IMG/VR virus record: IMGVR_UViG_3300042560_001590
Span: 1-39,711 of that record
Length of the DNA stretch: 39,711 bases
Strand: one strand, 5' to 3'
Source of the DNA: a virus
The notes below the pieces were generated by a model. It was not told the origin of the DNA. It made no database searches and saw nothing but the letters and a program-made list of their open reading frames with translations. Shown piece after piece: positions 23,254-29,754 of the stretch. Position numbers and translations under genes: made by a program. The first letter of the stretch is position 1. Every line of letters starts with the position of its first letter.

Positions 23254-23442
23254 ATGCCCACCAAACCCACTACCACCCGCAAAAGCATATCAATGCCGCG
23301 TGATCTGGCCGCGGTGATCGAAGACCGCGCCCGCACCGAACACCGGAGCTTTGCCAAGCAGGTCAGCAAGATTGTCTCCGACTTTTTTGCGTCTGAAGGT
23401 GTAATACACCTAATTAAGCCCACCCATGACACTGATCGATAA
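23254..23442 (+). CDS. Ribbon-helix-helix (Arc-like) protein
   Basis: 62 residues. 'TRKSISMPRDLAAVIEDRAR' supplies the beta strand (residues 9-15) and first helix; 'RSFAKQVSKIVSDFFASEG' the second helix. This is a textbook Arc/MetJ-type RHH layout, and such proteins act as dimeric DNA-binding regulators. The 3' end of the gene itself contains a perfect palindrome, GGTGTAATACACC, closely matching the tandem sites at 22783-22809 behind the other RHH gene. The gene overlaps the next one by 17 bases. Confidence 0.65.
   Translation: MPTKPTTTRKSISMPRDLAAVIEDRARTEHRSFAKQVSKIVSDFFASEGVIHLIKPTHDTDR
23399..23414. promoter_or_regulatory. Palindrome GGTGTAATACACCTAA, operator-like
   Basis: Perfect five-base arms GGTGT/ACACC around AAT. 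The 16 bases match 22797-22812 with one substitution, including the trailing TAA. It lies inside the RHH gene just upstream of the start at 23426. A shared site beside both RHH genes is what an operator for one of these proteins would look like. Confidence 0.55.
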
Positions 23443-23653
23443 AGCCCGCGCCGCTCCCCGCGGCGACCAGCGCAACTACAGCCACGAACTTGTCGATGCC
23501 GTCGAAGTGTTGCGCGGCAAGGGCTGGGGCTTCCGCGCCATTCACCAGTGGCTCGCGGACGAGGGCCAAGACGTCAACCCGAACTGGGTCACTTTCGCGT
23601 CGGCTATGTGCCAGCGCATTCAACACCGCAGAGACAAGAAGAACACACAATGA
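23426..23653 (+). CDS. Small hypothetical protein with helix-turn-helix-like segment
   Basis: 75 residues. 'SHELVDAVEVLRGKGWGFRA' followed by 'IHQWLADEGQDVNPNWVTFA' resembles the helix-turn-helix of small phage proteins that read 'G-x-x-x-R-x-I-x-x-x-L'. The C-terminus is basic (QRIQHRRDKKNTQ). It overlaps the RHH gene before it by 17 bases and the gene behind it by four (ATGA), so the three are probably co-translated. A DNA-binding role is an inference. Confidence 0.5.
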   Translation: MTLIDKARAAPRGDQRNYSHELVDAVEVLRGKGWGFRAIHQWLADEGQDVNPNWVTFASAMCQRIQHRRDKKNTQ

Positions 23654-23835
23654 ACACAGAAGCAGAATACAAAACGCCAACCTTTCGGTTGCGCGAACTC
23701 ATAACACTGGAGGTGAGCGTTAAAGACACGCTCTGCCGCCGCTGGAAGTGGCGTAACGACAGTGAGTATTGGCGCGAGAGCGTCCGCAACACCATCGCGG
23801 CGCTCCGCAAAATCAAGGAAGCGAGGTTGGCGTAA
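23650..23835 (+). CDS. Small hypothetical early protein
   Basis: 61 residues, charged, with 'TFRLRELITLEVSVKDTLCR', a cluster of aromatic residues 'RWKWRNDSEYWRE' and a basic helix at the end. Its start overlaps the preceding stop (ATGA) and its own stop shares a base with the next ATG (TAATG). This tight packing supports it as a real gene. No recognised domain. Confidence 0.5.
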   Translation: MNTEAEYKTPTFRLRELITLEVSVKDTLCRRWKWRNDSEYWRESVRNTIAALRKIKEARLA

Positions 23836-23996
23836 TGGACTACCTCCTCATCGCGATCCTCGTCGGCATGTGGATCTGCACCGTGATCGGTGCCTACAGC
23901 GCCGGTTGGATGTCCGGCTGGGACAGGTCACAGGCGCACACCAAGTGGAACCGCTGGCTGCTTCGGAAAATCGAAAACCGCGGCACACGAATTTAG
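23835..23996 (+). CDS. Small single-pass membrane protein
   Basis: 53 residues. Residues 3-25 (YLLIAILVGMWICTVIGAYS) form one strong membrane helix, followed by a short 'AGWMSGWDRSQ' turn and a basic C-terminus (KWNRWLLRKIENRG) that should stay in the cytoplasm. Start overlaps the previous stop (TAATG). Small membrane proteins in early phage operons may act in exclusion or host takeover, but nothing specific can be inferred here. Confidence 0.55.
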   Translation: MDYLLIAILVGMWICTVIGAYSAGWMSGWDRSQAHTKWNRWLLRKIENRGTRI

Positions 23997-24076
23997 GCAT
24001 GCAATCCACAAAACAAAACCCGCCGACGCAGCATGCCGCGCCGACGGGTCAGAACACAATGAAGGGAACTAATACA

Positions 24077-24784
24077 ATGACAGCAGAAAATGGTCAACTG
24101 GCCCTCCAGAAGACCCAACCCGTCGAGATCCAACTCGACTCACACGGAGTGCAATTGCGCAGCTTCGATGAAATGGGCCGCTTTTGCAAAGCGGTCGTAA
24201 ACTCCACGCTGGCTCCCAAAAGTTTCGACACACCGGAGAAGGTGATGGTCGCAATTCAAGCCGGAATGGAAGTTGGCCTCGCGCCCATGCAGGCTTTGCA
24301 GTCGATTGCCGTCGTCAACGGCAAGCCCTGCATCTTTGGCGATGCCGCCTTGGCCTTGGCCATGCGTCATCCCGAATTTGAGGACATCGACGAGGTGGCA
24401 GGAACCGACAAGGCGACATGCACGATCAAGCGCCGTGGCCGCACGCCATGCGTTCGCACGTTCTCGATGGAGGACGCCAAGCGAGCGAAGCTGACTGGCC
24501 GCGATGGCCCGTGGCAGCAGTATCCCCAGCGGATGTTGCAAATGCGTGCGCGTAGCTGGGCCTTGCGCGATTCGTTTCCAGACGCGCTGCGCGGGTTTGG
24601 CGTGACCGAAGAGGTGCGTGACTACTCGCCGCGCAATGTGACCACCCGCAAGGTGGCCGAGGGCGTAGTGCTGCCGGAACCGACAACCGCCGCGGAGTTC
24701 TTCGACACCGCCGCGGAACCGTCGCAACGCGCCGCGCTCAACGACAAGGCGACCGGCGAACTGTTCGCGGAGGTGCGGAAATGA
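24077..24784 (+). CDS. recT: RecT-family single-strand annealing protein
   Basis: 235 residues. Family landmarks: 'MVAIQAGMEVGLAPMQALQS', 'IAVVNGKPCIFGDAALALAM' (the conserved G-K-P block), 'GPWQQYPQRMLQMRARSWAL' and 'RDSFPDALRGFGVTEEVRD'. RecT proteins coat single-stranded DNA left by the partner exonuclease and anneal it to a homologous strand. The partner nuclease is encoded two genes downstream. ATG 24077 is preferred: AAGGGA lies about ten bases upstream. In-frame ATGs at 24059 and 23999 could extend the protein. Confidence 0.88.
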   Translation: MTAENGQLALQKTQPVEIQLDSHGVQLRSFDEMGRFCKAVVNSTLAPKSFDTPEKVMVAIQAGMEVGLAPMQALQSIAVVNGKPCIFGDAALALAMRHPEFEDIDEVAGTDKATCTIKRRGRTPCVRTFSMEDAKRAKLTGRDGPWQQYPQRMLQMRARSWALRDSFPDALRGFGVTEEVRDYSPRNVTTRKVAEGVVLPEPTTAAEFFDTAAEPSQRAALNDKATGELFAEVRK

Positions 24785-24936
24785 ACGCCGACCTCGTTTG
24801 GGCCGTCGAGTGGCTCAACACGCTCACCGACCGCATGACCGGCGACCACATGGTGGCCGAGTTCATGGCTGAACTGGAACAGCGCCGCACGCAAAGCGAT
24901 GCGCTCAACGCCGCGTCGAAGGAGGCCGGAATATGA
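24781..24936 (+). CDS. Small hypothetical protein between recT and the recE-like gene
   Basis: 51 residues, helical and acidic (NADLVWAVEWLNTLTDRMTG, then VAEFMAELEQRRTQSDALNA). It overlaps the RecT stop and the nuclease start by ATGA on both sides, so it is translated between the two recombination proteins. This placement suggests a helper or structural linker in the RecET-type system, but no family is known for it. Confidence 0.55.
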   Translation: MNADLVWAVEWLNTLTDRMTGDHMVAEFMAELEQRRTQSDALNAASKEAGI

Positions 24937-25739
24937 ACAGCGGCATCCTTTCGCTGCCGGAGGCGCAATACCGCGCTGCCGAGGGCATATCGAAGTCCGC
25001 TCTGGACTACGTTGCTCCTCCGCGGACGCCCGCGCACTTCAAGGCATACATCGACGGGCTGTTCAAAACAGAGACAACGCCCGCCATGCGCTTGGGGCAG
25101 ATGATCCACCGCGCTATACTGGAGCCGGATGCGCTGGACGTATCGGTAAAACCGGAGGGTCTGAATCTCTCGACCAAAGAGGGTAAGGAGTGGAAGGCCG
25201 CGCAGACCAAAACGATCATCACACAAGATGAGTATGTGACGATCAAGGGTATGCGCGATTCGGTTCACGCGCACCCCGCGGTCAAGCGCGTCTTGGACAA
25301 CGCAAGGACGGAAGTTTCGCTATTCGCAAGTGGCGAAGACGGAGTGCTTCGCAAAGCTCGCGTCGATGCGCTGCCGGAGGGTGGCAACGTCATCGTGGAC
25401 ATCAAAAGCTGCCAGTCAGCAGATCCCGACATGATGGCCAAGAGCGTGGCGAGTTATCGCTACGATGTGCAGGCCGCGTATTACCTCGATCTCTGCCAAC
25501 TGCTGGGACTCGACAAGACGGAGTTCCTGTTTGTGTGCGTGGAGAAAACGCCGCCGTTTGCGGTCGCTGTCTACGCGCTCGACCAAGACGCCATTGCTTG
25601 GGGCCGAAAGCAATACCAGCGCGATCTCGCCGCGGTGAAGCACTGCATGGCCGAGGATCACTGGCCGTCGTTCACGCAAGACATCACTACGCTGGGCCTT
25701 CCATCGTGGGCGGCAAAGCAAGCGGAGGCGGCGCTATGA
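24933..25739 (+). CDS. RecE-type exonuclease, PD-(D/E)XK fold
   Basis: 268 residues. N-terminal 'ISKSALDYVAPPRTPAHFKA' and 'MRLGQMIHRAILEPDALDV' match the start of the exonuclease VIII C-terminal domain. The active-site set follows: D145 in 'KARVDALPE', D156 and K158 in 'VIVDIKSC', and Q180 in 'YRYDVQAAYYLDLC', which together are typical of RecE/lambda-Exo-like nucleases. It would resect duplex ends to give 3' tails for RecT. The length equals the catalytic domain alone, without the long N-terminus of E. coli RecE. It overlaps neighbours on both sides by four bases. Confidence 0.82.
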   Translation: MNSGILSLPEAQYRAAEGISKSALDYVAPPRTPAHFKAYIDGLFKTETTPAMRLGQMIHRAILEPDALDVSVKPEGLNLSTKEGKEWKAAQTKTIITQDEYVTIKGMRDSVHAHPAVKRVLDNARTEVSLFASGEDGVLRKARVDALPEGGNVIVDIKSCQSADPDMMAKSVASYRYDVQAAYYLDLCQLLGLDKTEFLFVCVEKTPPFAVAVYALDQDAIAWGRKQYQRDLAAVKHCMAEDHWPSFTQDITTLGLPSWAAKQAEAAL

Positions 25740-26125
25740 CAGACGAAGCTGTAGAAAAAAGAAAGGTCGCAATGAGTGAAGCGGGTCGCAGATGGCGAGC
25801 AAAGAATCCCAACAAAGTGCGAGAATATCGCCAGCGATATTACGCGCTGAACAAGGAGGCATTGAACGCGAAAAGCCGCGAATGGCGCAAAAACAATCCA
25901 GACGCGGATCGACGGGCAAATGCTCGCTATAAAAAATCTGACAAAGGAAAACTGACCATGTTGCGAGGCGCTTACAAAAAAGAAGCGCAAATTGCAGCGG
26001 TGGTTGGCGCAACAAGGCTTGTCAGTTGCTATTCGTGCCAAGGCGTCTTTGCGTTAGAGGATGCGGCGCAACGTGGCTGGAAATTCATCGGCAAAAACGG
26101 GTGCATTTGTGACCTATGCGAGTAA
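25736..26125 (+). CDS. Basic protein with C-terminal zinc-finger-like cysteine cluster
   Basis: 129 residues. The N-terminal 80 are highly basic with repeated 'Y-R/K-x-x-N-P' or 'NKE' units (RRWRAKNPNKVREYRQRYYA, SREWRKNNPDADRRANARYK), like the small protein at 22166-22345. The C-terminus has C-Y-S-C and, 27 residues later, C-I-C-D-L-C: four to five cysteines that could bind one zinc ion. The layout recalls HNH-type or endonuclease-VII-like phage proteins, but no HNH histidines are seen. The gene lies between the RecE-like nuclease and RusA and may process recombination or replication intermediates. Confidence 0.5.
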   Translation: MTDEAVEKRKVAMSEAGRRWRAKNPNKVREYRQRYYALNKEALNAKSREWRKNNPDADRRANARYKKSDKGKLTMLRGAYKKEAQIAAVVGATRLVSCYSCQGVFALEDAAQRGWKFIGKNGCICDLCE

Positions 26126-26433
26126 CCGAAAAAGCCTATATCCCACGTTGGAGCAAGGGCGTCACGCCCAACGAGTGGCGTCAGCGCCTTTTGACGCTGC
26201 CGCTGCCGGTGCGGCATGCCGCGGCGCGGATCGTGTGGTGGGAGACGCTCTCCCTCCGCATGCACAGTGACCGCGACGAAACCTTGGACGACATGCTTAA
26301 GCACGGGCCGGAGGTTCCCGACCAAGACCTCCAAGACGCCCTCATCGAAATCGGTCTGCCGGAGGGATTCGTTCGCCGCCGGATTACCGCAGTCAAACCG
26401 CGCCCACCGCGCAGAAAAAAGCCCACACAATGA
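26116..26433 (+). CDS. Hypothetical protein upstream of rusA
   Basis: 105 residues, mostly helical and basic: 'YIPRWSKGVTPNEWRQRLLT', 'RHAAARIVWWETLSLRMHSD', then acidic 'DETLDDMLKHGPEVPDQDLQ' and a proline/arginine tail (KPRPPRRKKPTQ). The start overlaps the preceding gene by ten bases, and the stop overlaps RusA as ATGA. It may bind DNA through the basic ends. No family is recognised. Confidence 0.5.
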   Translation: MRVTEKAYIPRWSKGVTPNEWRQRLLTLPLPVRHAAARIVWWETLSLRMHSDRDETLDDMLKHGPEVPDQDLQDALIEIGLPEGFVRRRITAVKPRPPRRKKPTQ

Positions 26434-26825
26434 TTACCGCAATTATCGACGGCGACCCGCCAACGGTCACCGCCCAGCAAAAAGGCGTCTTCGTCCGCGG
26501 AGGCAAGCCCATGTTTTTTACCAAGAAGAAAGTAGCCGACGCGCAGAACGCGCTCGTCGCACAGCTACGGAAGTTCGCCCCGCGCAAGCCGGTTGAGTTT
26601 CCGGTGCTGATCAAACTGAAGTTCGCGTTCCGCGTGACCAAAGCCCGCCCACACGAGCGGGTGCATGGCGTGCGACCGGACATAGATAACCTCACAAAAG
26701 GAGTTTTAGACGCCCTCACGCCCGCGGGATGGCTCACAGATGATGCGCTGATCGACCAGCTTGTCGTCGAGAAGTGCCGCGTGGGCGACCCGTATCTGGA
26801 AGTGACGATGAAGGAGAGACAATGA
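26430..26825 (+). CDS. rusA: RusA-like Holliday-junction resolvase
   Basis: 131 residues, close to the normal RusA length of about 120. The diagnostic block 'RPDIDNLTKGVLDALTPAGW' (residues 82-101) carries the catalytic aspartates D84 and D86 and lysine K90, followed by 'LTDDALIDQLVVEK'. RusA is a homodimeric, metal-dependent endonuclease that cuts four-way junctions symmetrically. Here it would resolve junctions formed by the RecE/RecT-type pathway before packaging. It is coupled to both neighbours by ATGA overlaps. Confidence 0.88.
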   Translation: MITAIIDGDPPTVTAQQKGVFVRGGKPMFFTKKKVADAQNALVAQLRKFAPRKPVEFPVLIKLKFAFRVTKARPHERVHGVRPDIDNLTKGVLDALTPAGWLTDDALIDQLVVEKCRVGDPYLEVTMKERQ

Positions 26826-27661
26826 AGCGCCCATCCTTTCAATTCTACCCCTCCGACTGGCGCAACGACTCCGGCCTCCGGCTCTGCTCATTGGCGGCGC
26901 GTGGCCTGTGGGTTGAGATGATGTGCATCGCCCATGAGTGCGACCAATACGGCAAACTCACGCAAAACGGCAGGGGTTTCTCGCACAAAACCCTCGCAAA
27001 ACTTGTGGGTTTGTCGCCGCAAACCTGTCTCAAATTATTGAAAGAACTTGAGGAAAATAAAGTGTTTTCCCGCGACGAAAACGGCGCGATTTTTTCGCGG
27101 CGAATGGTTCGCGATGAGGAGATTAGGCAGATTCGGGCCGAGGCTGGAAGCAAGGGGGGCAACCCGATTTTGCTTGGGAATTTGGTTAAGCAAACCGGCA
27201 AGCAAAAACCAACCCCTTCTTCTTCATCTTCATCTTCTATGGATCTATCTATCCGCCGCGGGTGGACTTTGGAGGAGGTCACCGCCGCCGGACAACTGGC
27301 CAGCGTCACACCGGAAGTGTGCAAGGCGTATTACGACGCCCGCGAAGCGGTGGGTTGGGTGGATCGAAATGCGATCTCGATCAAGTCCATGCCGCATGAC
27401 CTATCACGCTTTGCATCACATTGGGCCGAGAACGAGCGTAAACGCCCCGCCACGGCTTTGACTAAACCCCGCGGCGTCTGGGATGCCAAACAAGGCATCG
27501 AAGCCTTAAAAGCGAAGCTGGAGCGAATGAAGGGTGATCCCCGTTTGCGACAGCATAAAGCGCAGACACCTTGGGAAACGGAGTGGAAGCCGGAGGCCAA
27601 GGCCGAGGTCGCCCGCATCCGCGAGAAGATCCGCGAACTGGAAGGGGTGGTGGCGGCGTGA
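26822..27661 (+). CDS. Phage replication protein, replisome-organiser-like
   Basis: 279 residues. The N-terminus 'SFQFYPSDWRNDSGLRLCSL' with 'AARGLWVEMMCIAHE' is the DUF1376-like opening of phage replication and primosome proteins. A winged-helix segment follows ('SHKTLAKLVGLSPQTCLKLL KELEENKV'). Residues 133-139 are seven serines, a flexible linker to a C-terminal helical domain with 'GWTLEEVTAAGQLASVTPEV' and a final coiled-coil. Such proteins bind the phage origin and load the host helicase. The dispersed motif stands inside this gene at 27457-27470, of interest because lambda-type origins lie inside their initiator gene. It overlaps RusA by four bases. Confidence 0.68.
   Translation: MKRPSFQFYPSDWRNDSGLRLCSLAARGLWVEMMCIAHECDQYGKLTQNGRGFSHKTLAKLVGLSPQTCLKLLKELEENKVFSRDENGAIFSRRMVRDEEIRQIRAEAGSKGGNPILLGNLVKQTGKQKPTPSSSSSSSMDLSIRRGWTLEEVTAAGQLASVTPEVCKAYYDAREAVGWVDRNAISIKSMPHDLSRFASHWAENERKRPATALTKPRGVWDAKQGIEALKAKLERMKGDPRLRQHKAQTPWETEWKPEAKAEVARIREKIRELEGVVAA
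27457..27470 (-). repeat. Dispersed motif inside the replication gene, inverted copy
   Basis: TTTGACTAAACCCC, encoding L-T-K-P-R near the linker to the C-terminal coil. It is 188 bases upstream of the next start codon, so it is not placed for control of initiation. It may mark a replication-related site or an intragenic operator. Confidence 0.55.
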
Positions 27662-27936
27662 ACTGCGAAGTGTGCAACGAAAAGATCCGCCGCGACGAGC
27701 CGCATTACCGCGGATACGCGGGCAAGGGGCCGTGGAAACACATTGGCTGCTGCGAGCAATACGTCGATTGCGTCGATGCCGACAAATCCATCATGTTGGC
27801 GTTGCGGGAGCTAAAAAAAGCGCGTTTTGAAATTCGGACGCACCGCTGGCGCAGAGCGCGGCCCATGCTGCTCAAGTCATTGGATCACACCACGGATGCA
27901 ATCAAGCACTTGGCCATACTGGAGGCGAGCGCATGA
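27658..27936 (+). CDS. Small protein with zinc-finger-like CxxC...HxxCC
   Basis: 92 residues from a GTG that overlaps the stop of the replication gene. Residues 2-31 contain C-E-V-C and, further on, 'WKHIGCCEQYVDC', enough for one zinc site. The rest is a basic helix-rich region (LALRELKKARFEIRTHRWRR, LLKSLDHTTDAIKHLAILEA). Small zinc-binding proteins of this sort in replication modules usually bind nucleic acid, but no family can be named. Confidence 0.5.
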   Translation: MNCEVCNEKIRRDEPHYRGYAGKGPWKHIGCCEQYVDCVDADKSIMLALRELKKARFEIRTHRWRRARPMLLKSLDHTTDAIKHLAILEASA

Positions 27937-27964
27937 CATTTGACCACGCCCATAAAATCCACAC

Positions 27965-28171
27965 ATGCCCAACACGCTGGAGTCCTACATCCAGAACGTC
28001 CTGCATGACGACGAGATTACGGTGATGAACATTCTCGCAGAGCATTGCTATCTCGTTTCCGACAACGCCTTTCGCGCCGCGGACGTCGGCAATACCGGCG
28101 AAGTCGTCGCGTGGATGGAACGCAATCCGCAATACTTTCGTAGAGGTGTAGTCAAAACCAAAAGACGATGA
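27965..28171 (+). CDS. Small hypothetical protein
   Basis: 68 residues: 'MPNTLESYIQNVLHDDEITV', 'MNILAEHCYLVSDNAFRAAD' and 'GEVVAWMERNPQYFRRGVVK' look like four amphipathic helices, acidic first and basic at the end. It lies 28 bases behind the zinc-finger gene. The last codons coincide with a copy of the dispersed motif (28145-28159). No family is recognised. Confidence 0.5.
   Translation: MPNTLESYIQNVLHDDEITVMNILAEHCYLVSDNAFRAADVGNTGEVVAWMERNPQYFRRGVVKTKRR
28145..28159 (+). repeat. Dispersed motif at the border of the structured region
   Basis: GGTGTAGTCAAAACC, one base from consensus, in the 3' end of the gene ending at 28171 and immediately upstream of the candidate non-coding RNA. The two flanking arms GGT/ACC are complete here. 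Confidence 0.65.
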
Positions 28172-28179
28172 AACTTTCC

Positions 28180-28451
28180 GGCGGAACAGGCTGCGCCAAC
28201 TCATATCTGGCCACCACCTCATTGGGGGAGGGTGGGACAGCATTGTGTGGGGGCCGTCGCGGTATTGCGCTATCCGCGACCCGCCGGAACTCTTTAGGAG
28301 GAGCGGGAAGGGACAAGGGTCTTACCGACGCTCATCCGAGGGGCGCAGCCGTGGCCCAACGTCTGCGCTCCGCACTATTGGCGGGGTTCTGCCTGTGCAT
28401 CCGTATGGGTGACCGAAAGCAGACTGATGTGGCTCAAAGCCAGCCCCGCCT
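28180..28451 (+). ncRNA. Candidate structured non-coding RNA (coding-poor region)
   Basis: About 290 bases between two genes lack convincing protein sequence: the open frames present use rare codons (GGG, AGG, CTA, TTA) and give low-quality peptides. The strand folds well. Hairpins: CCACC 28211 / GGTGG 28231; GTCGCGG 28256 / CCGCGAC 28274; GGGGCGCAG 28340 / CTGCGCTCC 28363, extended by CGT/ACG inside. The 3' part forms a three-way junction: GGCGGGG 28380 / CCCCGCC 28444 encloses TCTGC 28388 / GCAGA 28419, with inner CATCC/GGGTG, and TGGCT 28430 / AGCCA 28438. Class unknown. It may be an RNA of its own or a long leader for the 28461 gene. Confidence 0.5.
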
Positions 28452-28460
28452 CATTTTCCC

Positions 28461-28823
28461 ATGATGCTGGAACTCGCACGCCCGTTCCCCGTGGACACAC
28501 CGCTTGGCTACGGATGGGCCATCATCGTTAGCCGCGAGAGCAATCTGGCCAACGACATCTGGACGGTGGTCATGGAACGCGACGGCGCGTTTGTGCATTT
28601 CCGATCCGAACAAATCTGGGCGCTCCCCAACGGGACGCTCGACATCAACACAACACCAACACCATGCAATACAACGACGACAACCGAGGCGCGGCTTTCC
28701 CGCGCCAAAGCGACAACCCCAAAGCGCCCAAGTGGTCTGGCCCCGTTAAAATCGAAGGCCGCGACTACGAGATTAGCATCTGGGAGCAAACGAGCAAAAG
28801 CGGGAAGGACTTCCTCTCGCTGA
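28461..28823 (+). CDS. Small hypothetical protein, 3' part overlapping the SSB-like gene
   Basis: 120 residues as read. The first 65 look like a real small beta-rich protein (ARPFPVDTPLGYGWAIIVSR, DIWTVVMERDGAFVHFRSEQ, IWALPNGTLDI). From about residue 66 the frame runs inside the next gene for 160 bases and becomes threonine- and lysine-rich low-quality sequence. Either the overlap is real, or an original stop near 28660 has been lost. The second ATG at 28464 is an equal start candidate. It lies ten bases after the structured region. Confidence 0.45.
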   Translation: MMLELARPFPVDTPLGYGWAIIVSRESNLANDIWTVVMERDGAFVHFRSEQIWALPNGTLDINTTPTPCNTTTTTEARLSRAKATTPKRPSGLAPLKSKAATTRLASGSKRAKAGRTSSR

Positions 28824-28912
28824 AGTTTGGCCCGCCGTGGCAACCAAAGGAAAAGGGCAAACCGGCGGCACCGCGGACAACTGACGCGCCGGACGACGAC
28901 ATTCCCTTCTGA
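28664..28912 (+). CDS. SSB-like / DUF736-like protein with acidic tail
   Basis: 82 residues. 'NRGAAFPRQSDNPKAPKWSG' then 'PVKIEGRDYEISIWEQTSKS' and 'GKDFLSLKFGPPWQP' follow the DUF736-type small OB-like pattern (N-R-G-x-x-F, G-x-I/V-x-I-E-G-x-x-Y-E, S-K-x-G-K-x-F/Y-L-S-L). The C-terminus ends D-D-D-I-P-F, the acidic tip with which single-strand DNA-binding proteins recruit host replication proteins. It would protect single-stranded DNA during phage replication and recombination. The first 160 bases overlap the upstream gene in another frame. Confidence 0.6.
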   Translation: MQYNDDNRGAAFPRQSDNPKAPKWSGPVKIEGRDYEISIWEQTSKSGKDFLSLKFGPPWQPKEKGKPAAPRTTDAPDDDIPF

Positions 28913-28914
28913 TC

Positions 28915-29346
28915 ATGGTCAAATACGAACAAGCCAACGACGTCGAGCGCGAGGCCAATGTCGCCGCTGTCGTCGCCGCCAAGTGGGGCTGGGATCTGCA
29001 AAAGACTCCTACGTTCTACAAGGTGGACTTTTTGGCCTTTCGTAACGGGACGCCAAGGGCGTGGGTGGAAATCAAGGCGAGACACACAATCTCGCTGCGA
29101 CAATACCCACACCTTTGGCTCTCGTTGGGCCGAGTGTCCGCGCTTATGCAATTCGCCGCCGACACCAACCTTCCGGCTTATGTGGTTTTCGGGTTGTCCG
29201 ACGGCATTTACGCGCACCGCCTAAAGACGCCAATGGCTTATCGCATTGAAATGGGCGGGCGCACCGACCGCAACGACCCCAACGATGTCGAGCCATGCTG
29301 CTGTTTGCCGCAGGACGACTTCAGCGTCATCGAACACACATGGTAA
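28915..29346 (+). CDS. PD-(D/E)XK-like nuclease
   Basis: 143 residues. 'EREANVAAVVAAKWGWDLQK' gives the usual glutamate-bearing first helix, then 'FYKVDFLAFRNGTPRAWVEI KARH' with D39 followed by E54 and K56 gives the D ... E-x-K catalytic line of the restriction-endonuclease fold. 'VFGLSDGIYAHRL' is the next strand pair. It could be a Holliday-junction or repair nuclease, or an enzyme trimming DNA before packaging. A second protein of the same fold follows directly. Confidence 0.55.
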   Translation: MVKYEQANDVEREANVAAVVAAKWGWDLQKTPTFYKVDFLAFRNGTPRAWVEIKARHTISLRQYPHLWLSLGRVSALMQFAADTNLPAYVVFGLSDGIYAHRLKTPMAYRIEMGGRTDRNDPNDVEPCCCLPQDDFSVIEHTW

Positions 29347-29349
29347 GCA

Positions 29350-29754
29350 ATGAAGTCAGAAGCCACATTGCAATTTGACGTTTATCGACGCCTGCAAGAC
29401 GCCGGAGTGCCGTGCGAGTTGGAATGGACAAGTCCAGCGGGCCGATTGGACATTGCGATCAAAGATCAGCGCAGGCTTTACGGCGTGATCGAGTGCAAAA
29501 AAGGCAAGGCGCGAGAAAACACGTTTCAGCTTACGCGATACAGATCAATGGGGGTGCCGGTCATTGTCGTAAACTGGGAAACTGATTGCTCGCACATTGC
29601 GGACAAGTGCAAGGAATGGATTTGCGGAGGTGGAGAAAGGTTGGAAGACATCGCAAAGAGTGCGTTTGTTATTCGCAAGTGGCGAAAACCGCGCAGCCGC
29701 ATGAAGGCTTTACGTCTGTTTGCAGACGAGGACTTAAACATAAGAGAGAATTAA
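29350..29754 (+). CDS. VRR-NUC-like PD-(D/E)XK nuclease
   Basis: 134 residues. 'SEATLQFDVYRRLQDAGVPC' is the entry helix; 'SPAGRLDIAIKDQRRLYGVI ECKKG' holds D34 and then E48 and K50 (E-C-K). 'FQLTRYRSMGVPVIVV' is the helix and strand closing the core. This is the compact layout of VRR-NUC/Hjc-like nucleases. It sits three bases behind the previous nuclease and about 55 bases before the small terminase gene, so a role in cutting packaging substrates or resolving branches is possible. Confidence 0.55.
   Translation: MKSEATLQFDVYRRLQDAGVPCELEWTSPAGRLDIAIKDQRRLYGVIECKKGKARENTFQLTRYRSMGVPVIVVNWETDCSHIADKCKEWICGGGERLEDIAKSAFVIRKWRKPRSRMKALRLFADEDLNIREN

Noticed and set aside
28220-28240. T-box-like GGGTGGGAC sequence
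   Set aside because: The following bases do not match the T-box consensus, there is no specifier stem or antiterminator, and no aminoacyl-tRNA related gene follows.
28415-28443. Hammerhead-like GAAA and CTGATG near each other
   Set aside because: The order and spacing do not fit any hammerhead topology: only five bases stand between them, and no second GAAA follows the hairpin after CTGATG.
28168-28464. Open frame of 98 codons across the structured region
   Set aside because: Codons such as GGG, AGG, CTA and TTA are frequent, unlike in neighbours, and the peptide has no ordered pattern. Another frame stays open for a similar length, which points to base composition rather than coding.
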